64,000 nt of DNA from Apostichopus japonicus (Eukaryota > Echinodermata > Holothuroidea > Aspidochirotida > Stichopodidae): NCBI RefSeq assembly GCF_037975245.1, contig NC_092577.1, positions 12,158,013 to 12,222,012 of the forward strand, given 5' to 3'. Numbering within the stretch: the stretch's first letter is position 1; every line of letters starts with the position of its first letter. Below are positions 46,001-55,196 of the stretch, piece after piece. A program made the translations under genes and the position numbers. The notes below the pieces were generated by a model. It ran no database searches and was not told the origin of the DNA. It was given only the letters and a program-made list of their open reading frames with translations.

Positions 46001-48562
46001 AATCTGACCTAGTTTCGAATAAGGTGTACCAGAAGTGTTAGACACCACCATCGATCCCAAAAAATACACACACAACTTGCTACCATCGGTAGTTAGACAC
46101 TAGTGTACAGTCAATACATACAGCTACGGTCAATACCCACAACACAGTGTACATATCAGCGATGGACATCTCAGGTCTAGATAAAAGATAACAAGGTACT
46201 GTATCACGTTTCATTACTGTCTGCAATTTGTAGCGACAAGATGAAAACTTCACTTGCAAGCAACGGAAAGTTAACATTTTTAGAGCGAGGCACGCTGCCT
46301 GGGGCGAGTCTTCAATGCCTTTAAGCAAGTAAAGCTTCCTTACCTTTGAGCATGAAGTTTACTGTAGGCCCTATATTACAGTAAATTGGTAAAATAATTC
46401 ACAAAAGTGCCTAAAAATGGGTCATTCCATTCAGATGATCATTTGTAGATCTTAGTGAGTTAAGAAGGTCTGCAAAATATCGAGTGGCCTCGGCGTTGTA
46501 CTGCCTGAGTTACAGCTGTTCAAAGTTGAGTTGCTGCACCCACTTTTGGGTGACCCAGTGTGCCCCTATCACAAAGTACAATAACTTTCAGTATATATAT
46601 ATATATTTAAATTCTTGATTTAATGTTGACATGTACTGTATGCTACAGTCATGAAAATGGCTGCCTTGGGCCAAAGATTTCAAACATGAAAATCAAAAGA
46701 TCTAAGAGATGGAGATATATATGGCTTCAGAAATGGAAAAATTTTACACCACCAATTTTGCTGTGCCATATTTGGCCCTGTCGTACCAGTCAACAAAGAA
46801 AGCTACATGGGACAGACTTTCATGTTACCACCAGCCTATAGGGATCATAAGATGTTTCTAGTATAATTTAGCCAAGTACAGTACAGTCTTGAAAGTGACT
46901 GCAAAATCACTTTATACAACTTGCCTTTCTTTTTCAATTTTGCGGCCCACAATAAAAATACAACAGAAGTGAGCTATGTTTCCTTTCTGCAACCACTTGA
47001 ACATCTCAGTCTCATGAACTGTATGTTTAGTTAAAGGTATTGACAGCAGCTGTATGTACTGACTGTACACAAGTGTCTTATAACTGACGGTAGCAAGCTT
47101 TGTGTGTATTTTCTGGGATTGATGGTGGTGTCTAACACTTCTGTTACACCTCATTCAAAACTAGGTCAGATTACCGGCATTAGACATTTCTTTTTGCGCG
47201 AGTCTTCACACCATTTAAGATGCTCTCCTAAAATATGTAATGTACATACAGCAACCTCACCTCATTGGACATGCAAACAATATGCAATAGGTATTGGAAC
47301 ATTGTTTCTCCAATGCATTGGCCAAGACAATACACCAGCTGAGTCTCAGACTTTCTCATGAAGTTCAAAGTACATCAAAGTGCATCTCTAAACTATATTA
47401 AAGTACCAATGTGCCACTGATTACAATAAATTATGTGTATGCCACATTTGTCAAGGCTTATTGCAATTTACCATAGACCTTTGCTTAGAACTGAAGAAGT
47501 ACATGTTGTACCTTCATGGAAGTGGATTCCTGTTAGCGAAGCAAGGAATGATGGGAAATGGTTCCTTACGTTGTTTTTATAGAGAGGTACATCTGTCTCT
47601 TATCTATAACATAATATGACATATTAATTGTGAGGATGCTCAAATTTTGCAGACCTTCCTAACTCACTAATTTCTACAACTTGTACAAGTGGTGCAAAAA
47701 TAAGCCAATTCCCAGAGGTGAACTGCCAAGAATTTGGGAAATTTGGTTGATTTTGTATGGAATGTCCCAAATTGAAAATGAGTCTACATGACTATGAAAT
47801 TAATGAGCCCTTTTTGTCACGGCTCATTGAATTAAATTGCATTTAATAAGTGGTTACAGTTTTAAAAAGGAACAAGGCAGCTGTGTGTTATCAGGGCACC
47901 ACAGTACTAGTAAACAAACTTAGGGGACACAAGCAGTTTCTGTATGCTACTAATACCACATACATATTGAGTCAGTTACTAAGTTGTAGCAAGTACATAA
48001 CACACAGTTCCAACAGAGAGTTTACAAGTCTGAATATAGGGCATTTCTTGGCTACTGTATTTATACTTTTTCTCTCTTCCTAGTTTGAAATGGAAAGAGA
48101 AGAGATGATTAGTCCATAGCCAAAACAGTCTAAATGTTTGCCTAGGCTAGACCATTATTTATGGTTTTCATGAATCATGGACAGTACCCTTCTTGGCCGT
48201 TCAGCTAATGTTACTTAGGGGCCAAGCCTAATTTTGCACTACTGTAGGCGGTTGGTCTATGCCTACAAAGGTAGGCCCATGAGTACATTACCTAAGTAAG
48301 TTAGTAGGCCTACTATCTCCGTTACCAATTTAATGGAACTATCCTTCATACAATAGCTGTTATGCCTTGGCTAGGCCTAACGTTACTCGTTAGTCTTGGC
48401 TTACCTAGTGAATGCAAAGTATAACGTTGTAGCAATAGCCACACCAAGAAGTGTCAGTGTATGCGGTTTGTAGAAAAATTCGAGAGTGATGTCTTCGACT
48501 TCTTGTTCATTCACACCAACAAAATGTTGCTTCTCGATCTCTGCAAGTCTTCTTTTAGTCAT
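33922..48562 (-). CDS. PTDSS1: PTDSS1, phosphatidylserine synthase 1
   Basis: The enzyme exchanges serine for the choline head group of phosphatidylcholine in the ER and mitochondria-associated membrane. Thirteen minus-strand exons join without a frame conflict to give 459 residues; human PTDSS1 has 473. The N-terminus [20 protein letters not shown] matches PTDSS1 ([20 protein letters not shown]) far better than PTDSS2. Other family landmarks are [12 protein letters not shown] (85-96), EYAVNC (140-145), [10 protein letters not shown] (199-208), [18 protein letters not shown] and [11 protein letters not shown]. Many hydrophobic segments show a multi-pass membrane protein. The C-terminal tail [18 protein letters not shown] is charged and presumably cytosolic. 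No exon is missing; I see no intact duplicate exon. Confidence 0.96.
34573..34641 (-). CDS. PTDSS1: PTDSS1 exon 12
   Basis: 23 codons, phase 0, encoding the last membrane segment, [15 protein letters not shown], then TKQSKKTA. Donor GTAGGG. It diverges from the human sequence but fits by hydropathy and phase. Confidence 0.88.
35237..35336 (-). CDS. PTDSS1: PTDSS1 exon 11
   Basis: 100 nt. [20 protein letters not shown] and VILWLLVQ align with human GFLEAIVCIKFGQDLFSKT and VVLWLLC. Confidence 0.96.
35777..35858. repeat. 41-bp tandem duplication
   Basis: Two units beginning GAGTTTGTGGCAYCAAGACT and ending ACGTACGCATAGA differ at two positions. They start the larger array listed next. Confidence 0.93.
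35800..36365. repeat. Degenerate ~200-bp tandem repeat, three copies, in PTDSS1 intron 10
   Basis: CATAGCAAYGTACRCA, then TTACAAGT, AGTCACATCTTGTTACCATG and TGTACACCTT recur near 35806-35925, 36048-36130 and 36258-36345. Spacing varies. Confidence 0.8.
36523..36588 (-). CDS. PTDSS1: PTDSS1 exon 10
   Basis: 66 nt. [20 protein letters not shown] matches human [20 protein letters not shown]. Confidence 0.96.
36720..36875 (+). mobile_element. 3' fragment of a SINE-like repeat
   Basis: TGAAGTGCTTTAAGATC followed by GGCGCTATACAAGAATAA matches the 3' end shared by SINE family B at 44690 and 62521 (AAGCGCTTTGAG and CGCTATATAAA). No head is visible. Confidence 0.55.
37028..37140 (-). CDS. PTDSS1: PTDSS1 exon 9
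   Basis: 113 nt. [20 protein letters not shown] and [13 protein letters not shown] align with human [15 protein letters not shown] and RILFIGIITAPTV. Confidence 0.96.
37542..37623 (-). CDS. PTDSS1: PTDSS1 exon 8
   Basis: 82 nt. [20 protein letters not shown] matches human [20 protein letters not shown]. The end is a membrane segment. Confidence 0.96.
38278..38337 (-). CDS. PTDSS1: PTDSS1 exon 7
   Basis: 60 nt, [19 protein letters not shown], close to human [19 protein letters not shown]. Confidence 0.97.
39231..39382 (-). CDS. PTDSS1: PTDSS1 exon 6
   Basis: 152 nt. It holds [20 protein letters not shown] and [16 protein letters not shown] is the most conserved PSS family motif and is probably part of the active site. 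Confidence 0.97.
39836..40004. mobile_element. Small inverted-repeat element, CAGGGATGAGC family, copy 2
   Basis: 169 bp with the same ends and core as the 28991 copy (GCAAAAATTGCGGTATAGGC, TTTGCGTATGCTACAGTGTG). It is flanked by AATATA on both sides. It lies in PTDSS1 intron 5, about 115 bp after exon 5. Confidence 0.85.
40120..40278 (-). CDS. PTDSS1: PTDSS1 exon 5
   Basis: 53 codons, phase 0. EYAVNC and [20 protein letters not shown], then [12 protein letters not shown], match human FGHFWGWAMKALLIRSYG and CWTISITWELTE. Confidence 0.97.
40635..40776 (-). pseudogene. Decayed copy 1 of PTDSS1 exon 4
   Basis: It aligns with exon 4 and its flank. Its frame is open throughout and ends [16 protein letters not shown] before an intact GTACT donor. 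The acceptor AG is replaced by TG, and an 18-nt insertion adds FWGKNI. It is probably not spliced. Confidence 0.75.
40841..40963 (-). pseudogene. Decayed copy 2 of PTDSS1 exon 4
   Basis: It aligns with exon 4, but a one-base insertion, a TAG in the TTCTGGGTC region and loss of the donor GT make it non-functional. The flanking CAAAGAGTTCAAAGG is shared with copy 1. Confidence 0.8.
41046..41164 (-). CDS. PTDSS1: PTDSS1 exon 4
   Basis: 119 nt encoding the third membrane segment, [20 protein letters not shown], and the following [17 protein letters not shown]. Two decayed copies lie downstream in the next intron. The acceptor is only about 30 bp from a SINE. Confidence 0.95.
41195..41424 (+). 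mobile_element. SINE family A, 5'-truncated copy with CATA tail
   Basis: It begins at TCAAATTATAAGGTCCCC, retains the B-box-like region and body, and ends in about ten CATA units. It lies antisense to PTDSS1, only about 30 bp from the exon 4 acceptor. Confidence 0.9.
42885..43150. repeat. Tandem duplication, ~125-bp unit, next to PTDSS1 exon 3
   Basis: AAGTTGCCCATTTTACAT, GGATACAGGATACACTATTT and CTTNAGGGTG recur near 42935 and 43050. The second copy runs up to the exon 3 donor. Confidence 0.85.
43150..43194 (-). CDS. PTDSS1: PTDSS1 exon 3
   Basis: A 45-nt exon encoding [16 protein letters not shown], the invariant FTRPHP motif of the PSS family. It starts with two bases and ends with one base of split Gly codons. 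Confidence 0.96.
43518..43635. repeat. Polypurine GGAGGGA/GGAAGG tract in PTDSS1 intron 2
   Basis: Nearly 120 bp of purines on the plus strand in GGAGGGA-type repeats. It could form a triplex or G-quadruplex. It accounts for the Ser/Pro-rich spurious ORFs here. A shorter pyrimidine tract of the same kind lies at 38995-39042. Confidence 0.9.
44242..44336 (-). CDS. PTDSS1: PTDSS1 exon 2
   Basis: 95 nt. It encodes the second membrane segment, [19 protein letters not shown], like human ILSVIFFFLIISVLAFPNG. Confidence 0.95.
44690..44957 (+). mobile_element. SINE family B, diverged copy
   Basis: A tRNA-like head with GGTTTAAATCCTGTTCGA as B box, a short body, and a 3' end with AAGCGCTATGGGCAGTTACT and CGCTATATAAAT followed by ATT repeats. 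It is related to the copy at 62521 and lies in PTDSS1 intron 1. Confidence 0.7.
45959..46320 (-). mobile_element. TTAA-flanked MITE, copy 2 (inverted)
   Basis: The reverse complement of the 25298 element, with GAAGACTCGCGC and GGCGAGTCTTCAATGCCT ends and TTAA on both sides. One terminal repeat is slightly altered. It is in PTDSS1 intron 1. Confidence 0.9.
47035..47214 (+). mobile_element. TTAA-flanked MITE, internally deleted copy 3
   Basis: 180 bp matching the second half of the 25298 copy (GTATTTTCTGRGA, CATTCRAAACTAG), with a short 5' remnant. It is also flanked by TTAA. Confidence 0.8.
48405..48562 (-). CDS. PTDSS1: PTDSS1 exon 1 (start codon)
   Basis: 158 nt. [20 protein letters not shown] precedes the conserved [14 protein letters not shown] and the first membrane segment, [15 protein letters not shown]. 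It ends in phase 2 at GTAAGC. The start gives an N-terminus slightly shorter than the human one. Confidence 0.95.
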
Positions 48563-49107
48563 CTTCCTGGATAGGTTTAGACCTTAACAAGTTTTCAAAG
48601 ATATCTCACTGACTACTACTACTAGCACAACTTGTCTTGTATCTGCCTGTCTCTATTGTTAGGCTACTTTCATGAACTGTTATAGTTGTTAGTAAAGTTA
48701 TAGCTTAGGCTGAAGTAATGTCTAATTTTGTACGTGACAATTGCAACGGAACTGTTCACATGTGCCAGTCGACTAATCTTCCATGACGTCGTACCATTAC
48801 CACGCCTTTTCAAAACTTTTTCATTCAATAATTGAACGGTAAATACCAATTTTGGATTTCTGCCAGAAAATAATATGATATGACTATGCCCTGATTGGGC
48901 GCTTACTGCCATTCATCTGAAGGGGAAGAATGTGGTGGAATGGTTGGAACAGATAAATCAAAACATTTAGAACGCGTATAAATAGCGCTATAGCTGACTA
49001 ATCAGTTATGGGCCGATAAGCTATAACTGGTTATTACCGTAGAACATGAGAATTATGTAATAACAATCAGTATGGTGTGTTGTCCACATGGGTTCCCCAT
49101 GTATTTA
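48563..49107. other. PTDSS1 5' flank
   Basis: It contains the presumed PTDSS1 promoter and leader. No downstream coding region was found on the plus strand. A TATAAATA at about 48977 reads as a TATA box only for plus-strand transcription and is more than 400 bp from the PTDSS1 start, so its meaning is unclear. Confidence 0.4.
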
Positions 49108-49115
49108 CTAGTAAA

Positions 49116-49624
49116 CAGTGGCGTAGCCTAGGGTGGCATGGGGGGGGGTCGAGGCACGTACATGCCCTCCCTAACAATCCCCCCCCCCCCAGGTGCGGTT
49201 TACACTTACCCCAGACCAGGCACGCAGGCATAGGTATTAATCAACAGATAGCACCAAATTGCATCACATAACACTTAATTATTTACAAACATTATCAAAG
49301 CCAAAGGGTTACAAAATATGGAAATTAATTAACTTCCATATTTTGTATAACTTTTTTATCCGCCTCAACTAAGACATAAATATCGGACAGACTAAGCCCG
49401 AAAATGTTTGGACATAAAGTTACTTCAACTTGTTGCAATATATAGCACCACGAATTGCATCTATGAGGACCATTAATTAATAATAAAAAATCCCTAAGGG
49501 AAGGGGGTTCTCCCTCCCATTAGACCCCTCCCCCAGGACGGCATTCACATATAAACAATATGCCCCTCTAATTAAGTGTTGTGCCCTTCTTCTGCCCCCC
49601 AAGAAGTTTCTGGCGATGCCACTG
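49116..49624. mobile_element. Non-autonomous hAT-like element with 8-bp target duplication (509 bp)
   Basis: The ends CAGTGGCGTAGCC and GGCGATGCCACTG are imperfect inverted repeats (10 of 13). They are flanked by CTAGTAAA and CTGGTAAA, an 8-bp duplication with one change, as hAT transposases produce. The interior is non-coding with long C runs. Confidence 0.82.
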
Positions 49625-50228
49625 CTGGTAAAGCCGTTCATGAACATCGGACAAGGATCTTTATGCACTAGGGGCAGTTCATGGTCAGTATCTGACCTCA
49701 TTTCTCTTTCCTCGACAAATTTAGGAAGCATAATTCTCGTTTTTCACTTTCATGCTCTGGGACAGGGGACTCTAGTGGTACTGTGCAACCCCCCTCCGGC
49801 CACCTTCTCTCCATGCATCAGGCTGAGATACCCTAATGTGAACCAACAAACTAAATTAAAAGTGACATTGAATCACCATTTGAATCTATATCACCGCAAA
49901 TTACAGGACACAAATATTGTGCCCCTCCGTAAAATCTTTGGTTGATGTATAGCCACCGCCAGCTCCCACGTAAACTTCCTACTCAGAATGCTAAATGCTA
50001 AATAAAGACTTCAACTCAAATTGACTCATTTCAGCTCAACCGTGACCGTATGAATTGTTGTATTATTACCCTCCTTGTAAACTTCGCCAACTCGTTAAAT
50101 CTATAAATGGCAATATTCTTCCTTGTTATGCAAGGACAAAACTGTTATGACCGAACATATGAGCATGATAATTGTAACGTACGATGACGAACTAAACACA
50201 AACTTACGATCATGGTATCATTACGATC

Positions 50229-51773
50229 ATGGTATCATTAAAGGGCCTGTCTGCCGGGAAAGCCACTGGCCTTGACAACATAAGTGCTCGTTTGTTGAGG
50301 CTATCTGCCTCCCATATTGCTCCTTCTCTTACTTATATCATCAACTTCTCACTCTCTCATGGGGTTTTCCCTTCTGACTGGAAGACTGCCAAGGTCTCAC
50401 CAGTTTTCAAAGATGGGACACGCAGTCAGGTCGACAATTATAGACCTATTTCAGTTCTGCCAGTTGTGTCAAAAATCTTGGAAAGAGTTGTTCATGATCA
50501 ACTGTATCAGTATCTAACTAGTAACAAGATCCTTAACAAATGGCAATCAGGCTTCAGACCTGGTTACTCCACTACTACGGCTCTCAGCTATGTGGTTGAT
50601 GATATTTTGTCAAACATGGACGGTGCCTGTGGAAGAAAGAACTACACTGGCATCTTGTTCCTTGACTTTAAAAAAGCTTTTGATACAGTTGATCATGACA
50701 TCTTGCTTGACAAACTTCGGTCATATGGAGTTGTTGACTCTGCATTGGATTGGTTCGGCTCTTATCTTGCGGGCAGATACCAAATTGTTCAGATTGAGAA
50801 CCAGTATTCAGATATGATGGGAATTGCATTTGGCGTTCCACAGGGATCTATCATTGGGCCATTACTATTCTCTATATACATAAATGATCTTCCATCTGCC
50901 ACAAGTGAAAGCCAGGCAATTTTATATGCAGATGACACAGCTGTTATTTATAGCTCTGAGAAAATAAGTGAAATACAGCAGGTTCTCTCTACAGATCTTA
51001 TTCTGATTGGCAAGTGGCTGGTCAAAAACAAATTGACTTTGAATGTAAAAAAGACCAAAAGTATGCTTTTTGGCACACCAACCATGATGAAGAGAGCTGA
51101 CCCTCTCATTCTCCATTATGACTCACATGATATAGAACAGGTTCATGTTTTTAGGTACCTTGGGGTGCTTTTGGACAGTACCTTAACTTTCAAAGACCAT
51201 TTATCTATGATTTGCAAGAAAATATCCTGCCGTCTTGGGATACTTGGGAGGGTTAAGAAGTATCTTCCACACAAATACAGGATTATGGTGTACAATAGTT
51301 TGATAAGCCCCCACTTTGATTATGCTAGTTGTACCTGGTCTAACACCTGTGCCAAGTATAAAAAATGTCTGGTATCTCTGCAAGGAAGAGCTGGTCGAAT
51401 TATTCTAGATCTTCCTAGGACTGCACCTACAGCTGATGTTCTCTCAGCTCTATCCTGGATCCCTATAGAGCAAAGATGGAATTATCACCGTCAGGTTTTT
51501 ATGCATAAAATCCACATAGCAGCTGCTCCTGACTATCTCTGTGACAAGTATGCCCATGTCTCCTCGAGTGAATCTGCCACAAGAGCTTCTACCTCTGGTG
51601 GTTTCTGCCTTCCACATTCCAACACTATTTGGGGGAGACGTCGTCAAACTTGCCATGGGGTTAATCAATGGAATGCACTGCCTCGGCATATTCGTATGTG
51701 CAATAACACTGATACCTTTAAAAATAAACTAAAATGTGCAATTAAAAATGGCCTGGCTTTCTGGAATCTTTGA
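50229..51773 (+). CDS. Reverse transcriptase of a non-LTR retrotransposon, partial ORF2
   Basis: 514 codons open without a stop. The RT blocks run in order: GKATGLDNIS (block 0/1), NYRPISVLPVVSKILERVV (block 2), WQSGFRPGYSTTTAL, LDFKKAFDTVDHDIL (first catalytic Asp), GVPQGSIIGPLLFSIYINDL, then LYADDTAVIY (the YADD catalytic pair) and the thumb with FRYLGVLLDSTLTF. The C-terminal tail GVNQWNALPRHIR is also typical. The N-terminal endonuclease is absent, so the copy cannot move on its own. The first ATG lies at the truncation point and is not a true start. The open frame suggests a young insertion. Confidence 0.93.
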   Translation: MVSLKGLSAGKATGLDNISARLLRLSASHIAPSLTYIINFSLSHGVFPSDWKTAKVSPVFKDGTRSQVDNYRPISVLPVVSKILERVVHDQLYQYLTSNKILNKWQSGFRPGYSTTTALSYVVDDILSNMDGACGRKNYTGILFLDFKKAFDTVDHDILLDKLRSYGVVDSALDWFGSYLAGRYQIVQIENQYSDMMGIAFGVPQGSIIGPLLFSIYINDLPSATSESQAILYADDTAVIYSSEKISEIQQVLSTDLILIGKWLVKNKLTLNVKKTKSMLFGTPTMMKRADPLILHYDSHDIEQVHVFRYLGVLLDSTLTFKDHLSMICKKISCRLGILGRVKKYLPHKYRIMVYNSLISPHFDYASCTWSNTCAKYKKCLVSLQGRAGRIILDLPRTAPTADVLSALSWIPIEQRWNYHRQVFMHKIHIAAAPDYLCDKYAHVSSSESATRASTSGGFCLPHSNTIWGRRRQTCHGVNQWNALPRHIRMCNNTDTFKNKLKCAIKNGLAFWNL

Positions 51774-51785
51774 AATCGAATTAGA

Positions 51786-51880
51786 TTTTTATTTTTTTAT
51801 ATATATATATTTTTTATTTTTTTATTTTTATTTTTTTATATTTTTTATATTTTTATATCTATATCTTCTGTATTTATTTA
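51786..51880. repeat. T-rich/TA-rich 3' UTR of the retrotransposon
   Basis: It holds TTTTTATTTTT and TATATA tracts directly after the ORF2 stop. It belongs to the retrotransposon above and explains the Phe/Tyr-rich ORF there. Confidence 0.8.
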
Positions 51881-51996
51881 TGTGTTCTGTTTGTTATATT
51901 TTGTATGTTTTATATGTGCAGGGATCCTGGGGAGAACACTGGTTTACCAGTGACAGGACCCCTGGTTACGAATAAAGTTAATAAAAAATAAAAAAT

Positions 51997-52935
51997 AAAA
52001 TTATAATTATGATATCATCATAGGTATTTCCCCGTTTTGGCGTTCCAAATTTGTAACCTTACGTCAACATATAGCTGGCTATGTTGCATGCTGCCATGTA
52101 ACTTCTTGGAATATTTCGGCAATGAAAAGTTTACTACTGGACAACAGTGAATTAACCTGCATAAGCATGGCTCCTCATCCAGGGAGTAGGGGCCATTTCC
52201 CCCTACCCCCCTCCCTCCCCTATAATTATCAGTATAATGATTTTCATGCGGGCTACGTGACCATTATATATACATAGGAAGAAATTCACTGAGCATGACT
52301 CCTTCCCCACCCCCTCCCCTCCCCCCTCATCTCAAGTTAACCTGTGTCGGGGTTTCTGATAGAAACATTACTTTAAGTATGAAGATAACAGTCATACAAC
52401 CACGCAGCACGAAAGGTCACAACAGTTAGTTGCATAGTCATTACCAGAGCCGTATATAAAGGAACTCTAGTATTATTTATGGAGAGCGCCATCTACGATA
52501 GCATTTTCAACGATCCAGTATAAGCAAAAGCGATGGCATTGGAGACCTCTCTAAATAAATGTACAACCCGTTCTGAATCTGATCTACAGTAGTATAATAC
52601 TAATCTTTGTTTCTTTTTCTTGAACTATGAGATATGATGACTAAAAGTTGCCTTCCAACCCCCAAACATATAGGCCTTTCCCTTACAATTATATCGATAA
52701 AGTGTGACATCATTTCTGGAGCAATAGGACGCCAACTTAGGAACAGATGTAGTTAATATAAGCAGTAAAACGTAAACATGTTTGTTTATTCAGTATTCTG
52801 TTTACCTATTTTTGCATTTCGGTACATGCATATCCACCGATAGATTTTGCCCATGGTCAACCATCCATAGATGTGTTTATGTTATACGTGAAACCTGTTG
52901 ATTTTGTTGTTTCTCATATATATGATAAACATACA
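51997..52935. other. Unassigned sequence
   Basis: I see no conserved coding exon, array or clear element end here, apart from C-rich tracts near 52195-52220 and 52300-52325. Confidence 0.6.
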
Positions 52936-54031
52936 CGAGGACGGCGGAAGCACATTTAATCTGGGGGGGGGGGGCACCGACGTCGAAGGGCACTTTGCAG
53001 AAACTCGATTTGACTGATGCAGCCTGATATTTGGTACCCTTTATGACTCTTATTGTATTATCTTATTTGCGTATACACATCACTCCATCAACGCCCCCTC
53101 CCCCTCAGGGGTGTGAGAATGGTCTGTAGGCCGGGGGCGCTTTCGACACTATCTAAGCGTAGCGCCACCACAGGTTGGCGCGGAGCGTACAGAAATTTTT
53201 TGAGTAAAGATACTCACAAGATCGCCGGAAATGACCCTTTCCGGGCCTTGCTAATTTGCAGATAAACGAAGAATAAATAGGTGTCATCGCCATTTTGTCA
53301 GAAAATTACACCAACAAAATGTGACAAATGTCAATAGGTATATGAGAGAGCAATAAAATAGTCAATAATCGCGAATAAGTAAAAAGTGGTAAAAAGCTGA
53401 AAAGGGCGCCAGCAGTCATTTTGAGTCTGTCAGGGGGGCATCCGCCCCCTCTGACTGTATGGACGCTCCGCCACTGCCCCCTCCCCCCTCAAGGAAAAAA
53501 TGCATACTAGCACTGCAATGTCAAATGTTCAAATTGGAAAAAAAGGAACAAGTTTTCTTTTGAGACAAAATGAGGTGAAATCATTATAAAGTCCAAGTCC
53601 ATACACACGCGATCGATACATGCATGAAAGCAAATGAAATATGTCAAAATACGAAAGGATGGGGTAGGTTATGGGTTATTAAAACTAAACTCATTATTCA
53701 TAGTAGGCTATAAATGGCTTCTGCTTATTAAAAAGTCACAATGTAATATAGCATGTATTTTTGGAAATGTATTAGGATTTTGTTGACAAATTGAATATGC
53801 ATAATGGCACTCACCAGAATGTTAGAAGCCTTGTGGTAGTAAACATTTGAGTTTGACCCACAGAAATTCAATAATACTTCTAAATTAGGATTAGATCTCT
53901 TACTGAAATATCGCTGACCTAATAAGGTGATCAAGAGAACAATTTTCTATGTAGAAAAAGGGCACATTTTTATCCTGAGGAAAAGTGGGGAGGGGGGCAC
54001 GTGCCCCCCCCCCCCGGTTCCGCCGCCCTTG
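52936..54031. mobile_element. Non-autonomous hAT-like element (about 1.1 kb)
   Basis: The ends CGAGGACGGCGGAAGC and GGTTCCGCCGCCCTTG are inverted repeats with 13 of 16 matches. They are flanked by AACATACA and AATATACA, a likely 8-bp target duplication. No transposase frame is visible. An internal segment near 53440-53475 (GGACGCTCCGCCACTG) looks like the end of another such element nested inside. Confidence 0.72.
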
Positions 54032-54039
54032 AATATACA

Positions 54040-55030
54040 GCTGCTATAAGCACGTATTACTGGAACAACAAATCTCTTGTATATATACTATAAAGTAATG
54101 TTCTGTTTATTTTGCTCTAGAAAGTTCGACATGATGTAAATGTCACTTGTAGACACAAACCATTACTTGTCTATTCAACGGGACATTTATAACGACACAG
54201 ACTTTCACCTTCCGACACCTTAATCAAATTTTATTTCCGTGACCGAGTAAGGAGAGTGAAGTGTGAATAATTTTATTTTTATCTCTATAATCGAATAATG
54301 TATAACACAGAGGCATGGCGCTAACAAAATGAGCTCACATGAAAAGTTTCTTCAAGTCTGGCGATATGTGGGGCAGTAGCACAACAGCGGACTTTACCTT
54401 ATCTCTTGGGGTGGGGGTGGGGTTGGGAAAGGCTTCACTCCCTGGATGACACCAATTGGGAAGCGATCTCCCCCAACCCCCGTTCCAACCAGCCCCCTGA
54501 CATAGCCTACATAATATTCCAAAAATTACAGTTGACAATTCTTCAACATATAGCACTATTTCGCATCAAAGAAACCTTTCTGTCAACATTTCTCAAAGAA
54601 GAGGGCTCACTCCTTCTTTGACCCCTCCCCGTGTCCCCCTCCCGATGACAATTCTGCAAACACCGTATAGTCGCTAAGACCGCTTTGTCAATAATACGGT
54701 ATATGAAAATCACTTTCTTCAACGAGCATGCAAGTTCATCATTGTGCAATTTCAAAATATCATATTTGACGATAAAACTCGCCTGGTCAGGCTTATTGCT
54801 GAATGCTGTATTGTTCTAATGGAGTATTGTCTCTTCCAGTATATTAAACGTAGGAAATCTACTTTAATTTAGAATATATGCTCACCTACTATAACACCTT
54901 CATTTTTCCTTAACTATGCTTTTCTGCTCTCTCGGAATAATGTTCGGGAAGAATGTAAATGGGGCGACCTAAATGTTTACCCTAAATGTAAATTTGGCTC
55001 CTAGATGTTTTTGAGGAGTATTATCTTGTC
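54040..55030. other. Unassigned sequence
   Basis: No conserved exon or repeat was recognised. A segment near 54400-54650 rich in GGGGTGGGGG and CCCCTCCC has the look of non-autonomous element DNA, but I found no ends. Confidence 0.5.
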
Positions 55031-55039
55031 ATAGCAGCC

Positions 55040-55040
<1 letters not shown>

Positions 55041-55137
<97 letters not shown>

Positions 55138-55138
55138 A

Positions 55139-55194
<56 letters not shown>
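55041..55194. repeat. (TA)n microsatellite, ~150 bp
   Basis: Almost pure TA repeats with one CTATCTAT interruption. Other long TA tracts are at 55368-55387, 56104-56170, 56253-56292 and 60297-60341. They produce meaningless Tyr-Ile ORFs. Confidence 0.97.

Positions 55195-55196
<2 letters not shown>

Larger units (their letters stand above)
50203..51996 (+). mobile_element. 5'-truncated non-LTR retrotransposon (CR1/L2/jockey group)
   Basis: The element starts inside ORF2, just after a 17-bp duplicated CGATCATGGTATCATTA. It keeps the full 3' half of ORF2, an AT-rich 3' UTR and a tail of AATAAAGTTAATAAAA type. ATGGTATCATTA before and ATGATATCATCA after may be a worn target duplication. Confidence 0.85.

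Noticed and set aside
48977-48984. TATAAATA as the PTDSS1 TATA box
   Set aside because: It is more than 400 bp upstream, and the canonical orientation is for the opposite strand.
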